DNA of 64,000 bases from the NCBI GenBank assembly GCA_031308135.1, contig JAHLJT010009419.1, positions 181,738,856 to 181,802,855 of the forward strand, written 5' to 3'. Below, piece after piece: positions 12,945-24,500 of this stretch (positions within the stretch are counted from its first letter, which is position 1; each line of letters begins with the position of its first letter). This stretch comes from Acheta domesticus (taxonomy: Eukaryota > Arthropoda > Insecta > Orthoptera > Gryllidae). The translations under genes and the position numbers were made by a program. The notes under the pieces were generated by a model. The model was not told the DNA's origin, did no database searches, and worked only from the letters and a program-made list of their open reading frames with translations.

Positions 12945-13322
12945 TTAGTTTCGAAAAACAGCGAAAGAAACAAAGAAAGCGTGTGGAAGCAATTTCAAGA
13001 ATTTTGTGAAGAAAGAAAATACAAATGGACAGCACAAACTACAAATGAGGAATTTACACATATTTTAGGTAATTAATACACGAAGATTAGATGATGAAGA
13101 GTACAAAGAATATGCTGTCAAAACAATGTGGAACATTACATAAAAAATTGTTCAGGAAAATACTTTAATGAGTGCACACGTGTGTTCAATCCATTCGAAA
13201 TCGACGGATTCTGCTGCTAATTCATCTTGTGCATCTTCCATTTCAAATACTTCCACGGAAGGGCAAGACTTAGAAAACAACAACTTTAATGATTGTGCTT
13301 GTAATAAATGTTGTTTTAAGTA
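12945..13322 (+). pseudogene. Possible decayed coding remnant (transposon-like)
   Basis: A frame reading SKNSERNKESVWKQFQEF and on to ERKYKWTAQTTNEEFTHIL stops at 13074. After a frameshift the reading resumes as RLDDEEYKEYAVKTMWNI, then a stop, then a Ser/Asn/Cys-rich tail ending CNKCCFK. The amphipathic KNS..SVWKQFQEFxEER pattern recalls N-terminal segments of tyrosine-recombinase (Crypton-like) transposon proteins, but this is a weak family impression. Codon use is AT-rich, unlike the host genes here. Confidence 0.35.
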
Positions 13323-14234
13323 GCCTTGTTATTATTGTTTTTCGAAAGTTTTATTACCATAAAATTGAAACATATTTGAAATAATTTTCCGCATTAAACT
13401 GTTATTCAAATGTTACTTGATTTTAAGTTATTTCAGGAGGCAGTGATAAGTCGGAGCTGAATGAAAGGTTTTCATTTTTCGGTTGTAATTTTGAGTAATA
13501 TTTCCCTTTTTCCTAATTCCTGTGATTGAAATTATCCTTTAAAATCATGTAATGTGTTTATTCGTGAAATAGTCACACTAAATATCACTCGAAGTGCTGT
13601 GCTAGCCGGTAAAACATTAAATAGCTCACAACCAAAATATTCTTCTTCTGTAAAAGTACAAGAGATTTTTTCGAATACAAACAGAAATTTGTACCATGTA
13701 AAACTAGACAAAGTTTAATTTACACACCAAATTTCGCGCTGTTCCGAACCCGTGAAGTACTCGTTTAACTTAACATTATAGAAATATGGGAGTACAATAA
13801 TCCACATGGTTTACTTTCTCGCATATTACATACGTAGTACAGAAAAATATTGTAATGCTGCAGAAAAACACAGGTTCTTGACAGAAAAACTCGTCTATCT
13901 CTGATACGGAAAAGTGATCCTTAATATAGTAAATAACTTTCTCTAACATGTACTGGAGACACTGATAAATCTACATTCCTTGACACCGAAAACAAATTTT
14001 GTGTACGAACGTTATAAACCATTTCTTATAGCACTGACAAATAGAAAATTGGAGGATTTAGAATGAGTTCAATAAAATAACACACACCATCGAACAATTA
14101 TATACGGCGTTTTCATTTAGTCGAAACAAAACAAGAATTATGGACAACATAAAGGAATACTGCATCACTGAAATTAACAGAAATGTGCATAAACATTACT
14201 CAAAAACACTAATTAATATTGAGAATGGAATCTA

Positions 14235-14488
14235 CAATTCTATGGTCACGGGGTAAAAGTCCTTAAGTCAAAAATCGAGTTTAGAGAAAACAAGGGTTAC
14301 ATTATTGAGCCAATGCTTTTTCCAAGCTCGTCGGTATTTCCAAATGCTTTTTTGTCGTTAAGGAGGCATCATTTGAATTCGGTCATTGTACAAAAATAAA
14401 ATGTAGATACTTAACTCGAAGTTACAGTACTTAACTCAATTTCGCCAAAAATTGACTAAAGAACTTTTACCCCGTGACCACAGAATTG
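14235..14488. mobile_element. MITE with about 31-bp terminal inverted repeats
   Basis: The left end CAATTCTATGGTCACGGGG...GTAAAAGTCCTTAAGTCAA and right end TTGACTAAAGAACTTTTACC...CCCGTGACCACAGAATTG are inverse with few mismatches; total 254 bp. There is no ORF. The target duplication is unresolved. Confidence 0.8.
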
Positions 14489-14557
14489 GAACCATTGGTG
14501 AAAGAGAATCCAGAACTTTAGTTTCATTTCAAGGTTGCGACAGGTTGCGAAAGGTCC

Positions 14558-14592
14558 TCTCTTAAACGCCAAATTCCTTGGCGTTTAAGAGA
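14558..14592. repeat. Perfect short palindrome (15-bp arms)
   Basis: TCTCTTAAACGCCAA, a 5-bp loop ATTCC, then TTGGCGTTTAAGAGA. It lies 70 bp beyond the MITE. Confidence 0.9.
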
Positions 14593-14599
14593 AGTTCAA

Positions 14600-17500
14600 A
14601 AGAGGCTCTTTGGGGGAAAAATCCTTTCCCATACCATTACGCATACGAACAAGTAGCAACTGACAATCAACTATCAGTAGTTACGTATCCAAGAGCGTTA
14701 CTCTTGTTTAAGTATCTAAAACATCACGCTACTGAATTTCCAGTTTCACCTAATCATTTATCCCTTCCAATTATTTTATGTTATACAAAAATAGCGTTTC
14801 AAAAAGTTTACAAAGCTGCTTTATTGAATTCACACAAATTTGAAAATTCTTTCCACAGTTTCACGTTCTCCAAACGTGTACTTATGCAATAAAGCATTAC
14901 ATTTTGAACTAGTCGTGTAATATATTATTCCGTCAGTACGTCCACCTGCTCGTCAATCCGTCTATCTGTCCTTCCGTTCGCCGATCTGTACGTTTTTTCA
15001 GCGACTTCTTACTGTTATAATATTGTACATATTTTTTCTTCACGAAATCCGATAGTCACATTTAGATCTTTAAATGAGATTGATTTTTTTTTTTTTCAAA
15101 ATCAGAGGCAATTTTAAAAGCAAGATTTTCACAAAAACTGCCCCAGAGTTTTTCTGGGATAGTGCAAAGTACGCTTATAAAAATGGCATCGATTCAATTT
15201 TAGGTTAACTTTCTGAATGTTCGAAAATTGCAAAAGTTACAAATAATACGGAAAAATGTACTTTCGGCGCCACTAGTTTGTCTCTAGTAATGTGGTCAAT
15301 AAAAAGCAAAAAACAGGAAATTTAGATTGCAGATATTCCATGTAGTAACTGCAATGTTCGTGGCTATAGTCGGCGTACATATAGTCGTAAAAAATCCAAA
15401 ACGAAACTAAAAAGGAAGTGCGAAATTACGGGGTATGCCATTAGGAAAATTTGGAGCACAGTCTTCTAGAATGCAACACATTCATTATAACATTTTAATT
15501 GGGAGACGTTCTGGAAAATGCTCTCAACAAACGAAACGTTAATACGTTGTTGCCATTTACGTTCTTAAAAAATTAATGTGTAAGGTACCGCTGTGCAAAA
15601 ACTCACTTAAAGGTTTTTAATTTATATAGTTCATAGTCCAACTGCGAGAAAATTTGGCGACGTCGCAGGCAAACCCACATAGTTCATTAATGTTGTGGGC
15701 AAGGTCTCTGATGGTCAGTAGTCTGAAAATCTCGAGATGTGTTGGCAATCACAAGTCACGGTTAAGCAAGGGCAAACGTTTTTCACTATGAAAAGGGATG
15801 AATGATTGTTGGCAAAGTGAGTGGTGCCAGACAGTCCTCTTCAACATAAGAAAGTGTTGTCAAGGTCGATGCCATTAGCGGGAGTCCGTGGCACGAGTGC
15901 CACGTCGAAATCGCCTCTCCACGCAGTTCATAACCCCGCCCAAGAGACAACGCCATCCCTATTGTAAAACGGCGGGGTTACTAATAGTTCCCTTTACCGA
16001 CACTAGTTCCGCAGAATAGCTCGTTGCATTGTTCGGTGCCACGACGCGTGCCACTGCCACCAGTAGAAGACCTTGACACCACTGACACAAGACTCTCCTT
16101 CGTTCAAACAAGCGTCGCTATCCTATAAATGGGACCGACACGAGAACCAGAGTAAATCACACGGCTTTATCTTAACAGGACTCTGATAGTTACTAACGTG
16201 TTTTAACGCAGATGACCAAGGGGATTTTGAAAACAGTCATCACAAACTACACTTCATCACAAGAAGGAAAGGGTGTGTGCATATTGCACTTGAATCATTT
16301 TTAGCCTAGAGGACTTCGATAAAATCAGTGAATGGGATACAAAATAAACCTGGGACCGCTTGTGAATAGGGACATTCCTCTCATTAAATTAAAGCCCCCT
16401 CTATTATTATTTACTAATCTACTCGCTCTTTCAATACAATACTTTCATTTTCTTTTATTTTTTTATTGTAACGAGTCTATCAGGATGTTGATGAAACAGT
16501 ATAGACAATTTACACTTGATTATTCGAGGTAATCTATATATTTAAAATACTAAGGGTTTCATTCGATATGGAATTTGAGCATTCTACTCAAATAAATTTT
16601 GTCCTAGATCTGTAACCATTTTCTCTTATTAGTCTATTTATACCAAAATAATAAATTTTGAAAATAGCCTAAAATTAATAGAATGAAAGCTCATTTGTTC
16701 ATTACGTTATTTTCGAGACTTACTACATATCACGGAGTTTGTTGTCTTGTTAACTTTGTTTTGCGAGTTCCAATACGATCTCCAATCTCGTAGATCGGTC
16801 AGAAGCAGACAATGTTTCGTAGCAATTTTTTAAAGTTCCAAGATGAATGAGCGATTTTAAATGCAAAGTTTAGTCGGTGTATATGAATGCAATGTACAGC
16901 AAACTTTCTGACATGTGTTTATACAAAAATGTTCTGTGATTATACTCGTAATTTTATACTTGATGCATTGTATTTTTAAGTTAACAGTAGATAGCCAGAT
17001 TCACTAGTATAATCCTCATAATGCGCCTATAGATCTTGGTAACTGTAAAACATGCCAATTACGTTTTCTCAAAACATGTTTATATATCTCTGTGTTCATC
17101 TCTCTTAACAACATGCAACAATGTTCTTCAGGTTTTTGGGTTTTCCTATCGGACGAATATAGTGCTTTTCTGTTGTAACTATTCTATGGGTCTTTCTTTT
17201 GTGTTATGTAATTTCACGGGCTTACCTATAATCCATCTTACTCTTTACCTATCATATCGCCATTTCTAAACAACCTTTTCTCTAAGGCTGATATAACTCA
17301 TTCCAAACATTATTCATCTAGAGCAGACATCACATTCAATGTACTTGTACTACTTTACAATTTAATTTGCTTCTATTATCACCCTAGTTTTAAAATAATG
17401 AATGATAATTTGGTTGATTGCATGGAATTGCACTCTTTGGCTTTGATTCTCAAAATATCAAAAGGTAAAACAACCAAGACTTTGGAGGAATTCGAACCTA

Positions 17501-17700
17501 CAACCCCATCAAAGAGCAATGGCCGCGATTGCCGACCCAGTCGTCTGCTCTGAGCGTGTCAACAATTAATATTTAACTACCACTTATAACAAATATGTCA
17601 GAGCTAGAACAAACGTTGGTAGCCCTACCATCTCATTTAAAGGTGAGAGATCGTTCCAAACGCGAAATTGCGACTCTTTTTGACGCGGTCGAGTGGAATT
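14600..17700. other. AT-rich intergenic DNA with small inverted repeats
   Basis: Contains CGTGGCACGAGTGCCACG at about 15889-15907 and an AACCCCGCC...GGCGGGGTT pair around 15932-15980. ORFs of 60-104 residues carry no recognisable domain. A reversed tRNA-like stretch with GGAATTCGAACC lies at about 17480-17560. Confidence 0.5.
17475..17562 (-). repeat. tRNA-like sequence, reversed (pseudogene or SINE head)
   Basis: Read on the minus strand it has GACGACTGGGTCGGCAATCG (A-box region) and GTAGGTTCGAATTCC (B-box-like) at tRNA-like spacing. Paired stems cannot be fully formed, so it is not called a functional tRNA. Confidence 0.35.
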
Positions 17701-17740
17701 GGATGGGAGCCCTTCTAATTCTCTTCCCCGAAGCGAATCG

Positions 17741-17754
17741 CCGCTAGAGAGCGC
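17741..17754 (-). promoter_or_regulatory. CTCF-like motif
   Basis: The minus strand reads GCGCTCTCTAGCGG, one mismatch from the CTCF core GCGCCMYCTAGYGG that is conserved from insects to mammals. Occupancy cannot be judged. Confidence 0.35.
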
Positions 17755-18157
17755 CCCATGCACAGCACGCAGAGGCTCCATCACACCTAATGCCACCGAT
17801 TAGAATACGGGCGACGTGTCAGCGGTCGCGAACAGCCGAGTGGGAGAGAATGGAGGTTGGTGTTGCTCAATGATGAGATCTGATTATGCCCCCGGCCGCG
17901 ACGATCCAACATAGGCTCGAAAGGCGTCGGTTAGTATTTCGACTTTTCGTGGCGCGTAGCATTCTGCGCATGCATAACAAAAACAATACGTATTAAGTCA
18001 CAAGGTACACAATGTCTTACATCTCGGATCTCAAAAACAACTAACATAAATGTCATATTAAACCTTCTAAATATAGTGCTAAAGATGTGCTGAGTGGTCT
18101 TGAGAGCTGATAAAAACAATCAAATTTGATGATTTTGTTGCCGGTACTGTGGTGTGG

Positions 18158-18331
18158 GTTCTTAACTTTCTTAGCATGTCGTATACCAAGCAATTTATCT
18201 CAAAGCGCGGGGTATTTGACAGAGGTTCTCCGTGACATTTTTAAAGAGGACACATTTGTCTTCATCGAAAAAATATATTACACTCTTCGTGAAATTAGAG
18301 GATCGTTATTTTATAAAAACTATCTTTAAGG
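18158..18331 (+). repeat. Dispersed repeat, copy A (inverted partner at 21763-21941)
   Basis: This segment matches the reverse complement of 21763-21941 at roughly 85-90 percent by eye, across shared words such as AAGCAATTTATCTCAAAGCG and TTACACTCTTCGTGAAAT. Both copies stay open in one frame (LSQSxGYLTxVLRD and YYTLREIRGS), but compensating indels in the middle argue against selection on a protein. It is probably the 3' part of a retroelement. Confidence 0.7.
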
Positions 18332-18339
18332 GGAAAAAG

Positions 18340-20095
18340 ACGCAAAAAATTCCAATAAATATGAAAGAGATTAATCACGTAATCGACCTGATTAATCATT
18401 ACTACTAAACTGTTGTGTATGCTGATTCATGCAGTCTTCAGTCAACAGTCTTCGAAAGTAGTTTGTGATTACTACTAATAGGATTGTTCAAAATGTCTTG
18501 CGTTACCTATGGAAATGCATACGTCACATATTTATTTTGGGATTGCATGTTATGGGTGAGGAATAGACATCTGTGTGTGTGTGTGAAGGGAATGTCTGCA
18601 AAATTAGAGAAGACGAATGCCTGATCTGATCTTAAGGAGCAATTTTCTGGTGTAAGAAATCCATTTAAGCACACCAACCGAATGATGTAGAGGTACATAA
18701 AAATCTATTGGTACATAGAAATCTATTTAATTTGAGTTTACAATAACTTTTTGAAATTAGGATTTCTTATAGAGATTATCAACATAAAAATATTTAGTAA
18801 TAAAAATAAATAGTTACCTCTAGAAAATAATATTCTGGTCGAAGCAAGTAAGTCCTTCTGTAGGTATCCATGTACTTACGATGATGTTAAAGCAAAATGT
18901 ATCATTTCCTAACTCATAATCAGGGCTTGTTATTAAATTTAAAATATACTCTCGTATGGGATTAAGAAAAGAACAAGTAGTGTCAAGTAATATCAATAAG
19001 AGTATCTCCATTGATTTCATTGCGTAGGTTTACGTAGGTAATGTGCAAAATATTGTCAAAAAATTATCACACAAAACACATTTGAAAACTCAGACATACA
19101 ATAATTCCACATCAGACAGATGAGATCCTCTTACTGACAGATATTGACTCCTAAAGCAATGCACAAAGGAATTTGCAAGAACCATTTTAATCTTTCAGAT
19201 CTTGTCTGCTTGAAAAGTTATCACCTGAAGCTGCTCCATCTGAAGCGTAAGCTTCAATTCCCCCTATTCCTAGAGAGCTGGTACATTTCAATAAGTTTGT
19301 CAGAGAACGTCCGGTTGTTCCCAAGAGAAATATTTGACTTTAATTGTTTGCTTTATTGACTGTTGTTACATGGTACGTCAACTCCTATGGAGATTAGTTC
19401 CGTTAATGATGCGAATGTTTGGTACCGAGAAGTGGCGGTGTTTTTCCGCTAGGTAGTGAGAACAGGCGCCGGACTACACTCGGCATGCGGGGTTTGGCTT
19501 TTCCGACGAGATTCTGATTGCCAGAAGCGCTAAATATAAAAGTTTATCTTCAGTTCTTTTTACGTTACATCCTTGAAATTGACTCTTGGATAAATATAGT
19601 TTCCCCAGTAATAGAATATTTCATTCAAACGCCATGTTAAATTAATAATGGAATTTACCGTGTACTTCAGTAGGCATCTTAAAAAACGGTGATATTTGTA
19701 ATGTAAGCTATCACATACAAAAAATATTCAACCTAAAAACTGTGAAACCCAAAAATTATACAAAGCAATTTTTAAAAAAGTCAAAGTTGCAACCTTCATT
19801 TTATCACCTTAGTCCCAAGTTGTGGATCACGGAATTAAAGAAAATTACTAATCTGTAGGTTTAGAATGGAATGTTGTATAATTCTCTTCAATATTTTGGT
19901 CATCATTTATCTTTACTACCAAAATGTATACCTTTATATATGAATACCAGTTGCCACAATTTGCCGAAAATGTTTTTCCCTGAAAATATTTTTCCCTATA
20001 TAAATATTTTAGCCTGGGAGTAAGGGAAACTTGTGGCGAACATGACGTTTTGCCATCACCGTAAAATGTGCAATTCCCGACGCTTGTGAAACATT
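18340..20095. other. AT-rich intergenic DNA
   Basis: No recognisable gene. A small GC-richer patch at about 19400-19530 has no repeat or domain match that I can see. Confidence 0.45.
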
Positions 20096-20100
20096 TCATA

Positions 20101-20313
20101 ATTAATGACAATGCTGCAGATTTTTGCCTATTTGCCGATTTTTATCCTTCAATTAAAAACGCAGTATTTTACTTTACTTATTCACTTTGAAGCATTACGT
20201 GTATTAAAATATAATATCACTAACGCTTCAAAATGAATAAGTAACCTAAAGTACTGTTTTTTTAATTGAAGGTTAAAAATCGGCAAATAAGCAAAAATCC
20301 GCAGCTTATTAAT
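20101..20313. repeat. Long imperfect inverted repeat (fold-back)
   Basis: The left arm (20101-20193) and right arm (20225-20313) are near-perfect reverse complements over about 90 bp, with a loop of about 31 bp. Shared words include CAGATTTTTGCCTATTTGCC against its complement. It lies 20 bp left of hAT-like copy 1. A hairpin-type MITE is the likely origin. Confidence 0.8.
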
Positions 20314-20333
20314 GACAACTGAACATTCATTAT

Positions 20334-21113
20334 TAGACATCGGATGTTTAGGAAAATGCCTATTTTTTTCTAGCGAACTTATTTAAATGCTGATAATATA
20401 TGTGCACGAATCATGACAAATGATAACATATGACGAAGTTTTATAATGCTTGTTTTTGCTTATTTTAGTATAAATGCCTTTTTGCGCATAAATGCCTCTT
20501 CTTTAGAATTACTGCATGTTTTTGCCTTTTATGTATTGTTTTTATATGCAATGCTAAGATATCAGAAAATCGGCCATGATCCAACCTGATCATTCATTGC
20601 GAAACCTTCAATTCACGGATTTGAATTTTGAAATACGAGAGGATTCCTGAAAGTATACCTAACTACATATTTTTCTCCTTTTTCATATTTCATAAATACT
20701 TGCCATGTTCTGAGAAAATGGTCGATTGACAATACACCGAAGGCACCTTTTCAGAGGAAATGAACGTAAATTCACAGGTTTCTGTGTTGCTAATGTTGCA
20801 CTTATAAAATATATGCCAGACACATCAGTAGTTGTTCAGAAATTCTTCGCTGTATTCAAGCTGATTTTGTCTCCCAATCGTTACAGATTTGCAATTGCCA
20901 TCCTTGAAAAGTTACTGGTAATATGTTACAATGGAAACTATTAAGAATAAAATGTAGAAGAGTTTAAACATGTAAGGAGTTTTACAAATAATTTTTAATT
21001 ATATTGTGAATGTCATTTATGACAGTGCCTTTTTTTCCCTTATTCTTGACATTTTCAGTGCCTTTTTAGACGCCTAAAAGGCGAACGTTTAGTACCTAAA
21101 CATCGTATGTCTA
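20334..21113. mobile_element. hAT-like non-autonomous DNA transposon, copy 1
   Basis: The element starts TAGACATCGGATGTTTAGG and ends with the imperfect inverse CCTAAACATCGTATGTCTA; length 780 bp. The flanks TTCATTAT and GTCATTAC match at 6 of 8 positions, consistent with an aged 8-bp target duplication. The interior is AT-rich without a transposase ORF and contains a palindromic TTTAGACGCCTAAAAGGC-like segment near the right end. It is the reverse-complement relative of 29126-29900. Confidence 0.75.
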
Positions 21114-21119
21114 GTCATT

Positions 21120-21344
21120 ACATTAAGCACGCGTGCGCTGTGCGGGCAGTGCGCGTCGATGCACCTCGAGCAGGCCCCGTCCGCGGCGTGTCCCTTGACC
21201 CCTACATCGCGGCTGGCGGCGCGGGCGGCGGGGCGGGCCCCTGGCACGTGACCCCTGGCGGGCGGGCGGGCGGCGAGATGTGTCTTTGTGGCGTCGTTAT
21301 AACCCGCGCGGCCGCCCCTCGCCCGCCAGTCGTCGCCGGGCGCA
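21120..21344 (+). promoter_or_regulatory. CpG-rich upstream region of the LRR gene
   Basis: Base composition changes abruptly, right after an hAT-like element, from AT-rich to very GC-rich with many CpG. It includes repeated GGGCGG-like (Sp/KLF-type) blocks and one CACGTG. It is contiguous with exon 1, so it is the natural promoter-proximal region. Overlapping ORFs on both strands here are a side effect of composition. Confidence 0.5.
21298..21331 (+). promoter_or_regulatory. Core promoter candidate of the LRR gene (TATA plus initiator)
   Basis: TATAA at 21298-21302 lies 30 bp before the A (21328) of CCAGTC, an initiator-like match to the insect TCAGTY element. That would leave a 5' UTR of only about 17 nt before the ATG at 21345. 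A CACGTG E-box lies at 21245-21250. The spacing is typical, but this is a motif-based inference and a longer transcript starting further up the GC island is possible. Confidence 0.4.
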
Positions 21345-21548
21345 ATGGCCGCATCCGGTCGCTCCGCCTCCGCCTGGGCGCTCCGCCCGCTGCCGCTGCT
21401 GCTGGGGCTGGCGCTGGCGCGGGCGCTGGTGGCGGGCGCGCCGGCGCGCTGCGCGTGCGCCAACGGCACGCTAGACTGCGCCGGGCGCCAGCTGCGCTCC
21501 TTCGGCGACGCGCCCTTCCCCGAGGGCTGCGACCAGCAGATTACCAAG
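21345..21548 (+). CDS. LRR gene exon 1: signal peptide and LRRNT cap
   Basis: The 68 codons run from the ATG to AAG before the donor AAG|GTGACG (phase 0). The N-terminus is Ala/Ser/Arg-rich, then a Leu/Ala core around residues 16-29, with probable cleavage near Ala30-Ala34. The CxCx6C pattern beginning at Cys36, with a further Cys at 62, is the N-terminal flanking cap of extracellular LRR proteins. The start was chosen because it gives a textbook signal peptide directly before the cap. The 3' end of this exon resembles units of the repeat array in the following intron. Confidence 0.88.
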
Positions 21549-24500
21549 GTGACGCGGGGCGTTGCGCGAGTGATGGGGAGCGGGAGGGGGAGGAGTGAGG
21601 GGAGGGGGGATCCGCGGTGCAGTGCTCAGACCGCTTGTTTTCTATAGAGTGGACTTTCGATCAACTACCCCTTAATAGTGGTTAGGCGGAAGAGCAGGCT
21701 AAATGGCCTGAGCCTCGCCACAAATAAAGACATTTATTATTTTATTTATTTATTTATTTATTTGAAGGTAGTTTTTATAAAAGAACGACCCTCTTATTTC
21801 ACGAAGAGTGTAATATGTTTTTTTTTTCGACGAAGACAAATGTTTCCTCTTTGGAAATAAGTCACGGAGAACCTGTGTCAAATACCCCACGCTTTGAGAT
21901 AAATTGCTTGGTATATAACATGCTAAGAAAGTTATGAAGTCCACTTTGACAGGCCGGGAAACAATAAACGTCATGCAGGGAGATGACATTGTAGGGAATA
22001 GTGATGAAGCCATTTACAAATGAGCTAGGTAAACGGACGCACTGACAAAATGAGTGCATGGACGTAATTTGCAGTTATATTGCCAGCAGTGACCAAGCAG
22101 TAGCTGTCCAAGTGGTTCCTTCTTGTGACCAATCTCTGTGGGTCCGAGGTGCAAATCTCGGTCGATCCATGTGGTGGAGTAAGCGGGTTCGGAAAATAGG
22201 AGTTTTAACATTTTAAATGTGAAGATACCAAGCGTCCAGGGCGGAGGGTTGCGACGAAGAGGTGAGCAAGGTGACGCAGGGTCTTACACTGACGAGTGAA
22301 TGTTAGCCCCCCTCCCATTCACTCGTCATCACCATCGTGATCGTGATCCCCCTCCCCCTCCCCCGACCAGTAGTTTAGCGGCCGCCGCTCGTTATTTAAC
22401 AAAGGAGCCGAAGTTCGAATCCCGGTGGATCCACGTGGGGTGCGGAATGAACAATGCGCGTTCACCGTTAGATTTCGGTTTTTCTCGATTCCTCTGACGC
22501 TACGAGTGAACGGGAGGGAGGTTCCACGAGTTAATGGGTCGTGCAGTGTTCAGACCGCTCGCTTTCTACCATTGAGGTCGAGTTTCATGTCTTGGTCGAT
22601 GCATATGGATTTTTGGAATGAACAAAGCGGGTCGGTTGCTGGTTTTCTCGAGGTTTCCCCGTTTTCCATGTTTCTCATTCCACGATTGCTCTGTCATTCG
22701 AATCATGTCATCTTTATCTATCACTCTTCCATCAAACCAAGCATTGAAGGTAAGGTAGAAAAGTTCTATCTACTGGCAACTATGTTAACATTTTAATGTT
22801 AAAATACGAAGCGTCCATCGCGAAAGGTTACGATGAAATCGCTAGGGTTATACAGGTTCTTCCATTGACGAGTGACAATATGAGTGGATGGATGAGGGTC
22901 GGACCGTTGCGCAGAGTCAGACCGCTTGCTTTTCACCGCTACGATTGAGGTTCGAATCCGTGTGGAATTTCCGCCTTGTCAAAACGGATGGAAATTCATT
23001 CTATTCGTGTAAATAAAGCGAGCTTGCGGATGGTTATCTTGAAATTTTCCCTTTTCCCACGCTTCTCATTACACCAATGCTCTATCATCTTTCATATCAT
23101 GTCTTAATTATAATACATTCATCAAACCATTTATAGGTTTCAGATATGGTCACAGGGCTTAGATACTGGCAAAGATAACGAGCGAATGGTGGGCGGGCAC
23201 CCCGTGGTATTGGGTGAGTGAATGATTGAAAGGGAGGGGTAGTGGCCAGGCCTGCCACGTCTCGTTCCCGAATTTCAGTGCTTGGCAATACATGTGAAAA
23301 TGTTTGGGGATAAAGTGGGTTAGCGATTTTCACAGGGTTCTCCCGTTTCCTCTGTCTCTCATTCCCCAACATCATTCGAGTCCTGTCATCATTATTATCA
23401 ATTACCCTTCCATCAAACCAGTCCTCGCGGGTGCAGTCGAAAACTCCTCACTACTGGCGAACATGTCAATATTATGAATATTAAAATACGAAGGGTCCGT
23501 CGTGATGGGTTGCGATGAGGATGTATTCAAAGCGAGGCAGGAGGGGTTAATGTTCCATTGCAATGCAAGTTAATGGGAGGGGGACGTGTGGTACAGCGCT
23601 CAGATCTATCTCCTACTGCCGCTGAGAACGAGGTGCATATCACAGTCAATACTTGCGGAATTTTTGGTAGGGAATGCGAGCTCACTGCAGGTGTAACGGA
23701 GCACCCCCGTTTCCAATGGTTGTCACAAAACCATTGCCCTTCTTTATTTGCAACATCCATCAAATTACATGTCCATTTCATACATGGTCACAAGGTAGCA
23801 ACTGGCAACATAGCAATGAATACGGTGAATGGCGGCTGAACGCTTCTTGTGTTTTTAGCGGATCAGTGAACGGGCGGTCGTTGTAGTAGTGAGAGCTCTC
23901 ATCTGCCACCTTTTGTTGTGAAAACAGCGGGTTCGCGTTTCTTAGAGGTTTTTCCGTATATCACGCCATTTTTCCGTTCATCTTTCACCATTTCTTCATC
24001 ACCATTTGAATCGTTTCACCATTATTACCCGTCGCCCATCCTTCAAATCCATTAACCGCTGGAAAGGCCGAAGAGGCTGAGCCACCGAGCAAGATGTAGA
24101 GATTACAACACGAGGCGCCCTTCGCAGAGGACGGCGGCGAGGAAGTAACGAAGGTGAAGCAGGCAGAGAACCACCTTCCCTTGACACCGCGCGTGATGGT
24201 AGAGGGAGGGGGCGCGCCATTGAATCGGGCGAATGATTGAGGCAGGGAGCGGGAGCGTTGAAGTGGTCAGACCGTTCCTCTGCTAACCTGAGTGCAGGAA
24301 TTTAAATTCCTGTTGGTTTTGGTTTGGTTGGTTCATTAGTGATTCCGGGCACGTCAACTGCTAATGTATTTAGTCCCGTAAGTGTAGCGCATGTTTAATG
24401 GTGAGAGGTGACTGTGATCATCCCCCGCTGGATGGTGAGATCCGGCGCCTACCTACCGTCGACTAGCGGGGGTTTCCCCACAACCAGGTATTTCCCACCA

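Larger units (their letters stand above)
21515..24315 (+). repeat. Degenerate repeat array with tRNA-like motifs, starting at the end of exon 1
   Basis: Several diverged units share landmarks in the same order. First is a GAGGGTTGCGACGA-like segment with CAAGGTGACGC, then a CAGACCGCTTGCTTTCTACC-like segment. Next comes a B-box-like GGTTCGAATCC (clearest at about 22411 and 22950). Last is a pyrimidine-rich CCCCGTTTCC...TCTCATTCC stretch and an ATCACCCTTCCATCAAACCA-like end. CAGACCGCT landmarks occur near 21628, 22553, 22920 and, degenerate, 23600 and 24268. The first unit includes the last codons and donor of exon 1. This could be a SINE-like family or a local amplification. Confidence 0.6.

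Noticed and set aside
18126..22013. Shared ORF (LSQSxGYLTxVLRD) in the two inverted copies as a conserved small protein
   Set aside because: The copies differ by compensating frameshifts in the middle, and the similarity is at the nucleotide level throughout, as expected for a repeat.
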